Shown piece after piece: positions 18,809-27,414 of a stretch of DNA of 64,000 nucleotides. Below the pieces are notes generated by a model, which ran no database searches, was not told where the DNA came from, and worked only from the letters and a program-made list of their open reading frames with translations. The stretch is from Streptomyces musisoli (GTDB taxonomy: Bacteria > Actinomycetota > Actinomycetes > Streptomycetales > Streptomycetaceae): NCBI RefSeq assembly GCF_016741855.1, contig NZ_JAERRH010000016.1, positions 1 to 64,000 of the forward strand, in the 5' to 3' direction. Each line of letters starts with the position of its first letter. Positions within the stretch are counted from its first letter, which is position 1. The translations under genes and the position numbers were made by a program.

Positions 18809-19060
18809 ATGGACAACTGGCGCGAGCACGCCGCGTGCCGCCACGAGGACCCCGACCTGTTCTTCCCGATCGGCACCACCGGGCCTGCGCAGGTGCAGGC
18901 CCAGCAGGCCAAGGCGGTGTGCGGACGATGCCCGGTCCGGGAGCAGTGCCTCGACTGGGCGCTGGACACGGGCCAGAGCATCGGCATCTGGGGCGGTACG
19001 ACGGAGCTGGAGCGGCGCGCGCTACGGCGCCGGGCACGCTCCCGGCCGCGCTCCGGCTGA
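18809..19060 (+). CDS. WhiB-like iron-sulfur protein (WblE-like)
   Basis: An 83-residue Wbl protein with the four cluster-binding cysteines C10, C38, C41 and C47 (spacing C-x27-C-x2-C-x5-C) and the GIWGG turn at 59-63 that contacts the sigma factor HrdB. Basic residues close the C-terminus. The pattern ACRHEDPDLFFPIG is closest to the WblE subgroup as I know it. Wbl proteins bind a [4Fe-4S] cluster sensitive to oxygen and nitric oxide and act as transcription factors. I start at ATG 18809 next to CCAGGAGACTCCG. A 35-bp repeat array follows it. Confidence 0.9.
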   Translation: MDNWREHAACRHEDPDLFFPIGTTGPAQVQAQQAKAVCGRCPVREQCLDWALDTGQSIGIWGGTTELERRALRRRARSRPRSG

Positions 19061-19198
19061 CCGCCGTCCCGGGTGCCGGCCGACCGGCACCCGGGACGGC
19101 GGCCCGGGGCCCCGCCCGGCGCAGGGCACCCCACTCCCGCCTCAAGTCCGCTGGGCCACCTCGCCCTTGGCCGTGTCCCGCGGCCCACGTCTCGGGGC

Positions 19199-19373
19199 TC
19201 ACCGGCAGGCGGCCCCACGGCCGGCACGAGGATTCACCGGCAGGCGGCCTTGCAGCAGGCGCGAGAACTCACCGGCAGGCGGCCTTGCAGCAGGCGCGAG
19301 AACTCACCGGCAGGCGGCCCCACGGCACGCATGAGGGCTCACCGGCAGGCGGCCCCGGGGCCCGCGTCACGGC
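19199..19373. repeat. Five tandem copies of a 35-bp repeat running into the kinase stop codon
   Basis: Units start at 19199, 19234, 19269, 19304 and 19339, each beginning TCACCGGCAGGCGGCC. Units 2 and 3 are identical; the others vary in the second half. The last unit contains the stop codon (19367-19369) of the convergent histidine kinase. Confidence 0.95.
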
Positions 19374-21322
19374 TCGTCGGCCGGCGGTGCCATGGCCGGC
19401 AGCCGCAGGGTGAACACCGCGCCCGCGCCCGGCTCGCTCGCGGCCGCCGCCGTGCCGCCGTGGGCGGCGACCAGGTGGCGGACGATCGCCAGCCCCAGGC
19501 CGCTGCCGCCGGTACGGCGGCTGCGGGACTTCTCCGCGCGCCAGAACCGCTCGAAGACGTGCGGCAGGTCCTCGGGCGCGATGCCCGAGCCGGTGTCGGT
19601 GACGGCCAGGACGACGTCGTCCCCGTCCCGGCGGGCGGCGAGCGTGACGGTTCCGTCGGCGGGGGTGTGCCGCAGCGCGTTGGAGACCAGGTTGCCGAGG
19701 GCCTGCCGCATGCGGACCGGGTCGGCGTCCAGCCATGCGGCGTCGCCGGTCCGGGTGCGCAGGGCGACCCCGGCGGCGTCGGCGGCGACGCGGTGGGCGG
19801 CGGCGACCTGGTCGAGCAGGTCACCCGCCCGCAGCGGCTCGCGGTGCAGGCGCAGCGTGCCGGCGTCGGCCGCGGAGAGGTCCTGGAGGTCGTCGATGAT
19901 CCGCTGAAGGACGAGCGCCTCCTCGTGCAGTGAGTCCAGCAGCGCCGGGTCGGGGTCCACGACACCGTCCCGGACGACCTCCAGCCAGCCCCGGATGTTG
20001 GTGAGCGGACTGCGCAGCTCGTGCGCGATGTCGCTGACCATGGCCTTGCGCTGCGCCTCCAGACGCTCGCGCCGCTCGGTCAGGTCGTTGAACGCCTCGG
20101 CGAGGATGCCGGTCTCGTCCCGGGTGGTCACCGGCACCCGCACATGCAGTTCGGGTGGCTGCTGCGCGGCCGCGGTGAGCGCGCGCAGGGGCCGTACCAG
20201 CCGGACGGCGACGAGGGCGGTCACGGCGACGGTCACGGCGAGGACCAGACCGGCGACGCCGACGACCTTGCCCTTGTTGGCCGTTGACATGTCGAACCGG
20301 GCCGGGTTCTGGTCTCCGATGCCGAGGAACAGCTCGGCCTCCGGGGCGACGTAGGGCTCCAGCTGGGCGCGGCGGGCGTCCTGGACGCAGCCCCGGGCCA
20401 CCCGAGCGGGCTCGCCGCCGGCGACCTTGGCGTACTTGCCGAGCAGGTAGCCGCCGCCGAACGGATCCTTGCCGCTGGGATCGAAGGTGAGGAACAGGCG
20501 TCCGCCGCCGAGGTGCAGCCCGGCCCGCCCCAGGCAGGGCCGGGCGAGGTCCGACAGCGCGTCCAGGGCCCTCTGTTCCGTCGGCGTGGGCGTGTTGAGC
20601 TGTCCGTCCTCGCACTCCAAGGCGCCGTAGGCGGACGGGTCGGTGCCGTCCGGGGTGGTGACCACCGGACGCCCGCTCACGGACCGTACGACGGTGGGCT
20701 GCATGCCGAAGCGCTGGTAGCAGTGCTTGCGCTTGGCGGCCAGCGCGTCCAGCTCGGCGCGTTCCTTCGTGGGGAGCCGGTAGGGGCCCACCACGCGCGG
20801 GTCGATGCCGCTGAGCTGGGCGCCGCTCTCGGTGTAGGTGTCGGTGCGCAGCGGGTCGACGGTGGCGGCGGGCCGGGGCGGCAGCGGGGTGCCGCGCGCC
20901 GCGGAGTCGGCGACGAAGGTGCGGTCGGCGGTGGTGAGGGCGATCCGGCGTCCGGTGCGGGCGGCCAGGTCCCGGACGGCGTGCCGGACGCCCGACCAGT
21001 CGGGGTGGGTGGCGGCGTAGCCGCTGAGTTCGGCGAGGATGCGGTTGTCGGCGGCCAGGTCCTGGCCCTGCTCCTCCTTGAGGGCGCTGGTGGTGGTGGT
21101 CACCGCGAGCCAGGCGGTGGCCGCCACCGAGCAGACCGCGATCAGCGCGGAGACGGACAGCAGCCGGACGACCAGACGCTTGCGCAGCGGGATCCGCCGC
21201 TTCACCGGAGCCGGGCGGCCGGCTCCCGTGCCGCCGTCCGGCTCCGCGTCCGGTCGGTCCGCGCGCGGGCCGCCGCTCCGCTCGGCCGCCCGCCCCTCGG
21301 CCCCGGACCGCCGGCGCCTCAC
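19367..21322 (-). CDS. Membrane sensor histidine kinase
   Basis: About 651 residues. A basic N-terminus precedes transmembrane helix 1 (LLSVSALIAVCSVAATAWLA), an external domain of roughly 220 residues, a second membrane helix (VAGLVLAVTVAVTALVAV), a HAMP linker, the H-box SDIAHELRSPLTN and an HATPase domain with GSGIAPEDLPHVFERFW and GGSGLGLAIV. It should autophosphorylate on the H-box His and pass phosphate to the adjacent regulator. I choose GTG 21322, which overlaps the regulator stop (GTGA) and implies coupled translation; GTG 21205 is a shorter option. The external domain is not a family I recognise. Confidence 0.88.
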   Translation of the reverse strand: MRRRRSGAEGRAAERSGGPRADRPDAEPDGGTGAGRPAPVKRRIPLRKRLVVRLLSVSALIAVCSVAATAWLAVTTTTSALKEEQGQDLAADNRILAELSGYAATHPDWSGVRHAVRDLAARTGRRIALTTADRTFVADSAARGTPLPPRPAATVDPLRTDTYTESGAQLSGIDPRVVGPYRLPTKERAELDALAAKRKHCYQRFGMQPTVVRSVSGRPVVTTPDGTDPSAYGALECEDGQLNTPTPTEQRALDALSDLARPCLGRAGLHLGGGRLFLTFDPSGKDPFGGGYLLGKYAKVAGGEPARVARGCVQDARRAQLEPYVAPEAELFLGIGDQNPARFDMSTANKGKVVGVAGLVLAVTVAVTALVAVRLVRPLRALTAAAQQPPELHVRVPVTTRDETGILAEAFNDLTERRERLEAQRKAMVSDIAHELRSPLTNIRGWLEVVRDGVVDPDPALLDSLHEEALVLQRIIDDLQDLSAADAGTLRLHREPLRAGDLLDQVAAAHRVAADAAGVALRTRTGDAAWLDADPVRMRQALGNLVSNALRHTPADGTVTLAARRDGDDVVLAVTDTGSGIAPEDLPHVFERFWRAEKSRSRRTGGSGLGLAIVRHLVAAHGGTAAAASEPGAGAVFTLRLPAMAPPADEP

Positions 21323-22026
21323 GGCCGGGCGCCGCTCAGCTTGTAGCCGACGCCGAACACGGTCAGCAGCCGCACCGGGCGGCGCGGGTCGGCCTCGATC
21401 TTGCGGCGCAGGTTCATAATGTGCACGTCGACGGCCCGCTCGGTGGAGGCCCGGTCGAAACCGCGGGTGCAGTGCAGCAACTGCCGCCGGGTGAAAACCC
21501 GTTCCGGCTCGCTCGCCATGGCCAGCAGGATCTGGAACTCGGCGGGCGTGCACTCCACGAGTGCGCCGTCGCAGCGCACCTCGTGCCGTACCGGGTCGAC
21601 GCCGATCCCGCCCGCGCGTACGGCGGGTTCGTCGTCCCGGGCGCCGGCGCCCCGTCCGCTGCGCCTCAGGACCGTACGGATACGGGCCATCAGCTCGCGC
21701 GGGCTGTACGGCTTGGTCATGTAGTCGTCGGCGCCCAGTTCGAGGCCGAGCAGCACGTCGTCCTCGGCGGAGCGGGCGGTGAGCATCACGACCGGTGTGC
21801 CGGGGTGTTCCGCGCTCGCGCGCAAGGCCCGGCACACTCCGAAGCCGTCGACGACCGGGAGCATGAGGTCGAGGACGACGAGGTCGGGGCTCAGCCGGCG
21901 GGCCGCGTCGATCGCCGCGGCGCCGTCGTGCACCACCGTCGCGGTGTGCCCCTCGGCCAGCAGCGACCGGCGGATGAGTTCGGCCTGCTTCTCGTCGTCC
22001 TCGGCGACCAGTACGTGTGCGCACAT
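21319..22026 (-). CDS. OmpR/PhoB-family response regulator
   Basis: A 235-residue two-domain regulator. The receiver has the acidic pair E9-D10-D11, phospho-acceptor D53 (LVVLDLMLPVVDG) and the conserved Lys in MTKPYSPREL. The C-terminal winged helix includes TPAEFQILLAMASEPERVFTRR-type OmpR sequence and ends with VGYKLSG. It lies directly upstream of the histidine kinase with overlapping stop/start codons, so they form a pair. I start at ATG 22026, right before the receiver, with AGGA nine bases upstream; ATG 22092 would add 22 atypical residues. Confidence 0.92.
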   Translation of the reverse strand: MCAHVLVAEDDEKQAELIRRSLLAEGHTATVVHDGAAAIDAARRLSPDLVVLDLMLPVVDGFGVCRALRASAEHPGTPVVMLTARSAEDDVLLGLELGADDYMTKPYSPRELMARIRTVLRRSGRGAGARDDEPAVRAGGIGVDPVRHEVRCDGALVECTPAEFQILLAMASEPERVFTRRQLLHCTRGFDRASTERAVDVHIMNLRRKIEADPRRPVRLLTVFGVGYKLSGARP

Positions 22027-22179
22027 GAGTTCGGATCCTAGGGTGTCTGACATGCGGCGGGATCGCCCGAATGGCGGCGGGCGGGACGTCACAGGCCCTC
22101 AGCCCCTCGGCGGGGCCGGGCCGCGAGCCCCTCGGTAGGGACGGGCCCTGTGCCCCGCGGCGGGTGCGGGCCCGGGGCC

Positions 22180-22914
22180 TCAGCGGGCGAGCCAGTCCGC
22201 GTGGCCCATGACGACGGCCGGGTGCCGGGCCGGGTCCAGGGTGCGCAGGAGTTCCTTCATGTGGGCCTTGGCGACGCTGACGCAGCCGTGGGTGGGCCCG
22301 CCGTGGTCGACGTGCAGCCACACGCCGCCGCCGCGCTTGGGACCGAGGGGCCGGGTCCAGTCCAGGGGCGAGGTGCCGGGCTTGCGGTTGTAGTCGATGG
22401 CGACGACGTAGTCGAAGGAGCCCTCCAGCAGTTCGCCCTCGAAGCCGGTGCCGGGCGAGTGGAAGCCGCCGGAGTGGTGGTACGGGAGCCTGCTGCCGGG
22501 GTCCGGGAGCAGGCCGCCGGCGTCGGAGAGGGTGTAGACGCCGAGCGGGGAGCGCAGGTCACCGATCATGTGGTGGGCGCTCCAGCCGCGCAGTGCGTTG
22601 TGGGCCGGCCAGGCCGGGCCCGCCTGCCAGCCGGTGGCGGTGCGCTGGTGCAGGACGGCCGTGCAGAGCGGGGAGTTCGGGCCGCGCCCGGTGACGACGA
22701 CGGCCTGGCCGCAGCGCTCGGGTATCTCCGCCAGCCGCTCGGGGCCGAGCCCGGGTATGCCCCGCGGCGCCGGCTCCGTGGGCGTCCCGGGAGTGGGCGC
22801 CGGCGCCGGGCGGCGGGCGGGTGTCCGGCGCTCGGTCGCCTCGGCTCCGCCGCCGCAGCCGGTGAGCAGCAGCGGGGAGGCGAGGAGTGCGACGGCGGTT
22901 CTGCGTTGGATCAC
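22180..22914 (-). CDS. L,D-transpeptidase-family (YkuD) lipoprotein
   Basis: A 244-residue exported protein. After VIQRRTAVALLASP comes the lipobox LLTGC, so the Cys is probably lipidated and the protein anchored outside the membrane. A Pro-rich linker follows. The catalytic-type motif GGPTHGCVSV with its Cys near the C-terminus, and the upstream HVDHGG, fit the YkuD L,D-transpeptidase fold that crosslinks or modifies peptidoglycan; some members have only hydrolytic activity. GTG 22914 gives the signal peptide in full. It follows the M1 peptidase gene on the same strand by 92 bp. Confidence 0.82.
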   Translation of the reverse strand: MIQRRTAVALLASPLLLTGCGGGAEATERRTPARRPAPAPTPGTPTEPAPRGIPGLGPERLAEIPERCGQAVVVTGRGPNSPLCTAVLHQRTATGWQAGPAWPAHNALRGWSAHHMIGDLRSPLGVYTLSDAGGLLPDPGSRLPYHHSGGFHSPGTGFEGELLEGSFDYVVAIDYNRKPGTSPLDWTRPLGPKRGGGVWLHVDHGGPTHGCVSVAKAHMKELLRTLDPARHPAVVMGHADWLAR

Positions 22915-23006
22915 GGGTCGACCTTGGCCGACAGTTGTTTGGAAGTGGTCAGGGCCCGGGTCGCCCGGCGGCGGCCGGGGCCGAGGCCCGCGGAAGTGGT
23001 CGGCGC

Positions 23007-24416
23007 TCAGGCGGTGTTCGGCTTGCCCGGCGTGTACAGCCAGGTGTGGAACAGCCCGTCGAGCCGCTTCCCCGACTTCTCCTCGGCAAGCCTGACGAAC
23101 TGTGCGGTCGTACCGTGCCCGCCGCGATGGCCGCCCGCCCAGGCGCGCAGGATCCGGAAGAAGTCGCGGTCGCCGACGGCCCGGCGCAGTTCGTGCAAGG
23201 CCATCGCGCCGCGGGCGTAGACGGGTGTGCCGAAGATCCGGGCGCCGCTGCCCGGATCGCCGGGCGGGTAGGCCCACAGGCCGTCGCTCGCGGGCCGGGC
23301 GTACAGGGCGTCGAACGTCCGCTGGGCGCTGTCACCGCCGTGCTGCTCGGCGTAGAGCCACTCGGCGTAGGTCGCGAAGCCCTCGTTGAGCCATATGTCC
23401 TTCCAGGCGGTGAGGGAGACGGAGTCGCCGAACCACTGGTGGGCGCTCTCGTGGACGAGGGTGTCGAGAGTGGGCGCCGAGTCGTAGAGCGGCCGGGTCT
23501 GGGTCTCCAGGGCGTAGCCGACGTCGGGGGCGTGGTCGACGATCGCGCCGGCGGCCCGGAACGGGTACGGCCCGAACAGCCTGCTCTCCCACTCCAGCAC
23601 GGCGGGCAGCCGCTTCAGGACGGGCGCGGCGGCGCGCGCCTCGCGGGCGTCCACGGCGTTGTACACCTGGATGCCGTCGCGGGTGGTGTACCGCTCGACC
23701 CGGAACCTGCCGATGGTGGCGGTGGCCAGGTAGGCGGCCATGGGCCGGGTCTCCCGCCAGCGGAAGGTGGTCCGGCCGTGGGCCGTGCGCCGTCCGAGCA
23801 GGACGCCGTTGGCGACGGCGGTGCGTCCCTGCGGCACGGTGATCGTGAAGTCGTACGACGCCTTGTCCTTGGGGTGGCCGTTGACCGGGAACCAGGTCAT
23901 GGCACCCTGCGGCTCGCCCGCGACGAACGCGCCGTCGTCGGTGGGGATCCAGCCGTCCGCCGAGCCGTCGGGGTCGGTGACCGGCTTCGGGGTGCCGTGG
24001 TAGGCGACCCCGACGCGGAACCGCTGTCCTGCGCGCAGGGCCCGGCGCGGGGTCACGACCAGTTCCTGGCCATCGCGCCGGAAGGCCGCCGCCCGGTGGT
24101 CGACGGTGACGGCGGTGACCGTCAGGCCCTTCAGGTCGAGGTCGAAGCGGGTGAGCCGTTCGGTGGCGCGGGCGGTGAGTTCCGCCGTGGCGTCCAGGCG
24201 GCGGGAGCCGGTGTCGTAGCGGAGCGTCAGACCGTAGTGGCGGACGTGGTATCCGCCGTTGCCGCTGAGCGGGAAGTACGGGTCGCCCGCTCCGGACCCG
24301 CCGGTGCCGCCCGGCGCCGCGGGTCCGGCGGCGCCGAGGAGGGCCGCCACGGCGACGGGGACGGTGGCGAGTGCGGTGGTACGGCGGCGCGCGGGCTGTC
24401 TGCGGGGTGGCGTCAC
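23007..24416 (-). CDS. Secreted M1-family zinc metallopeptidase
   Basis: A 469-residue aminopeptidase-N-like protein. A twin-Arg-like basic start followed by LATVPVAVAALLGAAGPA is a signal peptide. The beta-sandwich N-terminal domain leads into the catalytic domain with zinc motif HESAHQWFGD and, 18-19 residues on, LNEGFATYAEW, which supplies the third ligand. The gluzincin active site is therefore complete. It lacks the long C-terminal helical domain of full aminopeptidase N, as do many Streptomyces homologues. The start is GTG 24416. Likely acts on peptides outside the cell. Confidence 0.9.
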   Translation of the reverse strand: MTPPRRQPARRRTTALATVPVAVAALLGAAGPAAPGGTGGSGAGDPYFPLSGNGGYHVRHYGLTLRYDTGSRRLDATAELTARATERLTRFDLDLKGLTVTAVTVDHRAAAFRRDGQELVVTPRRALRAGQRFRVGVAYHGTPKPVTDPDGSADGWIPTDDGAFVAGEPQGAMTWFPVNGHPKDKASYDFTITVPQGRTAVANGVLLGRRTAHGRTTFRWRETRPMAAYLATATIGRFRVERYTTRDGIQVYNAVDAREARAAAPVLKRLPAVLEWESRLFGPYPFRAAGAIVDHAPDVGYALETQTRPLYDSAPTLDTLVHESAHQWFGDSVSLTAWKDIWLNEGFATYAEWLYAEQHGGDSAQRTFDALYARPASDGLWAYPPGDPGSGARIFGTPVYARGAMALHELRRAVGDRDFFRILRAWAGGHRGGHGTTAQFVRLAEEKSGKRLDGLFHTWLYTPGKPNTA

Positions 24417-24584
24417 ATGCGCTCCTCGGGGAGTGACCGGTGATCGACTGGCCGTCAGACTAGGGGTGGCGGCGGCCGGGATTCCCCCTTGTTCCGGTCA
24501 AGTCGTGCCGCGTCGCCGCCCGGTGGGCGCGGCGGAGCGCAGTACGCTCGCAACCACCGTCCCCAACCCGGAAGGTCCCCGACC

Positions 24585-24932
24585 GTGAGTGTGCGCGTGC
24601 GCCGGATCTACGACCCGCCCGAGTCCGACGACGGCCTGCGTGTGCTGGTCGACCGGCTGTGGCCGCGCGGCCTGGCCAAGGACGCGGCGCGGATCGACGA
24701 GTGGCCCAAGGGGCTCACGCCGTCGAGCGAGCTGCGCACCTGGTATCACGGGGGCGGCTCGTACGACGAGTTCCGCGCCCGGTACGAGGCGGAACTGGAC
24801 GCGCCGGAGGCCGCCGAACTGCTCGACGGCCTCCGGAAGTCGGCCCACGAGGGGCCCGTGACACTGCTGACGGCGTCGAAGAGACCCGAGCAGAGCCACG
24901 CGACGGTGCTGGCGGAGTTGCTGAAGGGCTGA
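24585..24932 (+). CDS. DUF488 family protein
   Basis: A 115-residue protein of the DUF488/YeaO group: RIYDPPESDDGLRVLVDRLW, the WPRGL motif, WYHGGGSYDEFRARYEAEL, and a closing VTLLTASK. The function of this family is not established. I choose GTG 24585 because GAAGGTCCCCGACC precedes it; the longer frame upstream lacks the family pattern. It is divergent from the M1 peptidase gene and converges on the FAD dehydrogenase gene with 2 bp between the stop codons. Confidence 0.85.
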   Translation: MSVRVRRIYDPPESDDGLRVLVDRLWPRGLAKDAARIDEWPKGLTPSSELRTWYHGGGSYDEFRARYEAELDAPEAAELLDGLRKSAHEGPVTLLTASKRPEQSHATVLAELLKG

Positions 24933-24934
24933 GG

Positions 24935-26608
24935 TCAGGCGGTCTGCCGGGCCGCCGCACGCCCCGCGGCCCGCCCCGAGAACAGGCAGCCGCCGAGGAA
25001 GGTGCCCTCCAGGGCGTTGTAGCCGTGGACACCGCCGCCGCCGAACCCGGCCACCTCACCCGCCGCGTACAGCCCCTCGATCGGGGTGCCGTCGGCGCCG
25101 AGGGCGCGGGAGTCCAGGTCGGTCTGGATGCCGCCGAGGGTCTTGCGGGTCAGCACACGCATCCGGACCCCGATGAGGGGGCCCGCGGCCGGATCGAGGA
25201 TGCGGTGCGGGGCGGCGACCCGGCCGAGCCGGTCGCCGATGTAGCGGCGGGCGTTGCGGATGCCCTGGACCTGGGAGTCCTTGCTGTAGGGGTTGGCGAT
25301 CTGCAGGTCGCGGGCCTCGATCTGGCGGCGCACCTCGGCCGCGTCCAGCAGCGGCTTGCCGGTCAGGCCGTTCATCTTCTCGACCAGCTGCTCCAGGGTG
25401 CCCGCGGTGACGAAGTCCGCGCCCTTGTCGAGGAAGGCCCGCACGGGTGCCGGGGCGCCCTTGCCGAGCAGCCGGTCGCGCAGTACGGCCTTGCGGTCCT
25501 TGGCGGTGATGTCGGGGTTCTGCTCGGAGCCGGAGAGCGCGAACTCCTTCTCGATGATCTTCCGGGTGAGGATGAACCAGGAGTGGTCGTGTCCGGCGAT
25601 GTCGTCGGTGGTGCGCAGGTACTCGAGCGTGCTCAGGGTGTCGTATCCGGGCAGGCAGGGGTCGGGGAGCCGGCGGCCCAGGGCGTCCAGCCAGACGGAG
25701 GAGGGGCCGGGCAGGATGCGGATGCCGTGGCCGGGCCAGACCGGGTCCCAGTTCTCCAGGCCCTCGGTGTAGTGCCACATGCGGTCGCGGTTCACGAGCC
25801 GGACTCCGGCCTCGGCGCTGATGTCGAGCATGCGGCCGTCGACGTAGGCCGGGACGCCGGTGACCATCTCGGCAGGGGGCGTGCCGAGCCGCTCGGGCCA
25901 GTAGCGGCGGACGATGTCGTGGTTGGCGCCGATGCCTCCGGTGGTCACGACGACGGCCTGGGCGGTCAGCTCGAAGTCGCCGACGCGGTCGCGGCTGGAG
26001 GAGACACCGCGCGGGGAGTCGTCGGGGGCGAGGACGGTGCCGCGGACGCCGCGCGCCGTGCCGTCCTCGACGACCAGCTCGTCCACCTGGTGGCGGTGGT
26101 GGAAGGTGAGCAGCCCGTCCCGGGCGGCCTGCCGCGCGTACCGGACGAAGGGCTCGACCACTCCGGTGCCGGTGCCCCAGGCGATGTGGAAGCGGGGCAC
26201 GGAGTTGCCGTGTCCGTCCGCCCGCAGGTCGCCGCGCTCGGCCCAGCCGACGGTGGGCAGCAGCTCGATGCCGTGCCCCTGGAGCCAGGACCGCTTCTCG
26301 CCGGCCGCGAACTCGACGTAGGCGCGGGCCCAGCGCACCGCCCAGGAGTCCTCGTCGGCGAGCCGGTCGAACCGGGCGCTGCCCTGCCAGTCGTTCCAGG
26401 CGAGGCCGAAGGAGTCCTTGATGCCGAGGCGGCGCTGTTCGGGCGTGTCGACGAGGAAGAGCCCGCCGAAGGACCAGAACGCCTGGCCGCCGAGGTTTGC
26501 GGCGTTCTCCTGGTCGACCAGGGCCACCCGACGGCCCCGGCTGGTGAGTTCATGCGCTGCGACCAGGCCGGCGAGGCCCGCTCCGACGACGATGACGTCC
26601 GCGTCCAT
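24935..26608 (-). CDS. FAD-binding dehydrogenase (KstD/fumarate-reductase flavoprotein family)
   Basis: A 557-residue flavoprotein. The FAD-binding Rossmann motif VIVVGAGLAGLVAAHEL starts at residue 5; a later GYNALEGTFLGGCLFSGRAA closes the FAD domain. It belongs to the FAD_binding_2 family that includes 3-ketosteroid delta-1-dehydrogenases and fumarate reductases, in the subgroup simply named FAD-binding dehydrogenase; the substrate is not known. A TetR gene lies 47 bp upstream on the same strand, so both may form a unit under the paired operators at 27305-27337. Confidence 0.87.
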   Translation of the reverse strand: MDADVIVVGAGLAGLVAAHELTSRGRRVALVDQENAANLGGQAFWSFGGLFLVDTPEQRRLGIKDSFGLAWNDWQGSARFDRLADEDSWAVRWARAYVEFAAGEKRSWLQGHGIELLPTVGWAERGDLRADGHGNSVPRFHIAWGTGTGVVEPFVRYARQAARDGLLTFHHRHQVDELVVEDGTARGVRGTVLAPDDSPRGVSSSRDRVGDFELTAQAVVVTTGGIGANHDIVRRYWPERLGTPPAEMVTGVPAYVDGRMLDISAEAGVRLVNRDRMWHYTEGLENWDPVWPGHGIRILPGPSSVWLDALGRRLPDPCLPGYDTLSTLEYLRTTDDIAGHDHSWFILTRKIIEKEFALSGSEQNPDITAKDRKAVLRDRLLGKGAPAPVRAFLDKGADFVTAGTLEQLVEKMNGLTGKPLLDAAEVRRQIEARDLQIANPYSKDSQVQGIRNARRYIGDRLGRVAAPHRILDPAAGPLIGVRMRVLTRKTLGGIQTDLDSRALGADGTPIEGLYAAGEVAGFGGGGVHGYNALEGTFLGGCLFSGRAAGRAAARQTA

Positions 26609-26655
26609 GGCGTCCGTGTCCTTCCTGACGGTGCTCGTGACTGGCCCGCTGCGGG

Positions 26656-27285
26656 CTATGAGGGGATGCGGCTGCCGTCCGTCAGCAGCGCGGTGAGCAG
26701 CTGTTTGAGCCAGGCCCGGGCGGCCTCGACGTCCCGGTCCAGCAGCAGTTGGGTGGTGACTCCGTCGTACGCGGCGACCACGGCGTGGGCGGCGCCCTCG
26801 GCGTCGCCCAGGACGGCGGGCAGTGCGGTGTGTCCGCGGGCCCGGAAGAGCCGGTCGGCGATGGCTTCGCGGAGCCGGGCGCGGTGGTCGAGGAGGGCCC
26901 GGGCCACGTCCGGGGCACGGGCGGCGTGCACCAGGAAGTCGGTCTTCACCAGCAGCCAGTCCACGTCGAGCAGCAGTACCTCGGTGACCCGGTCCACGGC
27001 GGCGGGCACGTCCAGGCCGGGGCCGTCCTGGGCGAGCGCGTCGGCCACCTGGGCCGCGATGAGGTCGGCGCGCTCCTGGTACAGGGCGAAGAACAGCTCG
27101 TCCAGGGTGGCGAAGTTGGAGTAGAAGGCGCCCCGGCTGAACCCGGCCGCCTCACAGATCTCCTCGATGGAGACCCGCCCGAAGCCCTTGGCCGCGAACA
27201 CGGCGAACGCGGCGTCGAGCAGCCGGGCCCGGGTGCGGACCCGGCGCCGGGTGACGCGTCTGGGTGTCTCTTCGGTCGCTTCCAT
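26656..27285 (-). CDS. TetR-family transcriptional regulator
   Basis: A 209-residue repressor. The helix-turn-helix region reads ARLLDAAFAVFAAKGFGRVS, then IEEICEAAGFSRGAFYSNF, typical of TetR. The C-terminal ligand domain (about residues 75-205) is of the TetR_C_6/AcrR kind. Two GATAC-N6-GTATC palindromes lie 20-52 bp before its start codon and are its likely binding sites, controlling itself, the downstream dehydrogenase and perhaps the divergent alkB. The inducer is unknown. Confidence 0.9.
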   Translation of the reverse strand: MEATEETPRRVTRRRVRTRARLLDAAFAVFAAKGFGRVSIEEICEAAGFSRGAFYSNFATLDELFFALYQERADLIAAQVADALAQDGPGLDVPAAVDRVTEVLLLDVDWLLVKTDFLVHAARAPDVARALLDHRARLREAIADRLFRARGHTALPAVLGDAEGAAHAVVAAYDGVTTQLLLDRDVEAARAWLKQLLTALLTDGSRIPS

Positions 27286-27304
27286 CGGTGCCCGCCTCCG
27301 TTTC

Positions 27305-27337
27305 GATACACGAACGTATCGGATACACCGTTGTATC
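27305..27337. promoter_or_regulatory. Two tandem TetR-type operators
   Basis: GATACACGAACGTATC (27305-27320) and GATACACCGTTGTATC (27322-27337) share the form GATAC-N6-GTATC and are one base apart. They sit in the TetR-alkB divergent gap and are flanked by TTTC and GAAA, extending the symmetry. Confidence 0.75.
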
Positions 27338-27414
27338 GAAAGCCCTCGGGAACCTGATCGGGCACACCTTCAGCCGAATGGAACGTATTTTCGATTCGGG
27401 GGTACGCTGGGTTC

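Noticed and set aside
19199..19373. Possible CRISPR array or integron attachment sites
   Set aside because: The repeats abut without spacers and there is no integrase.
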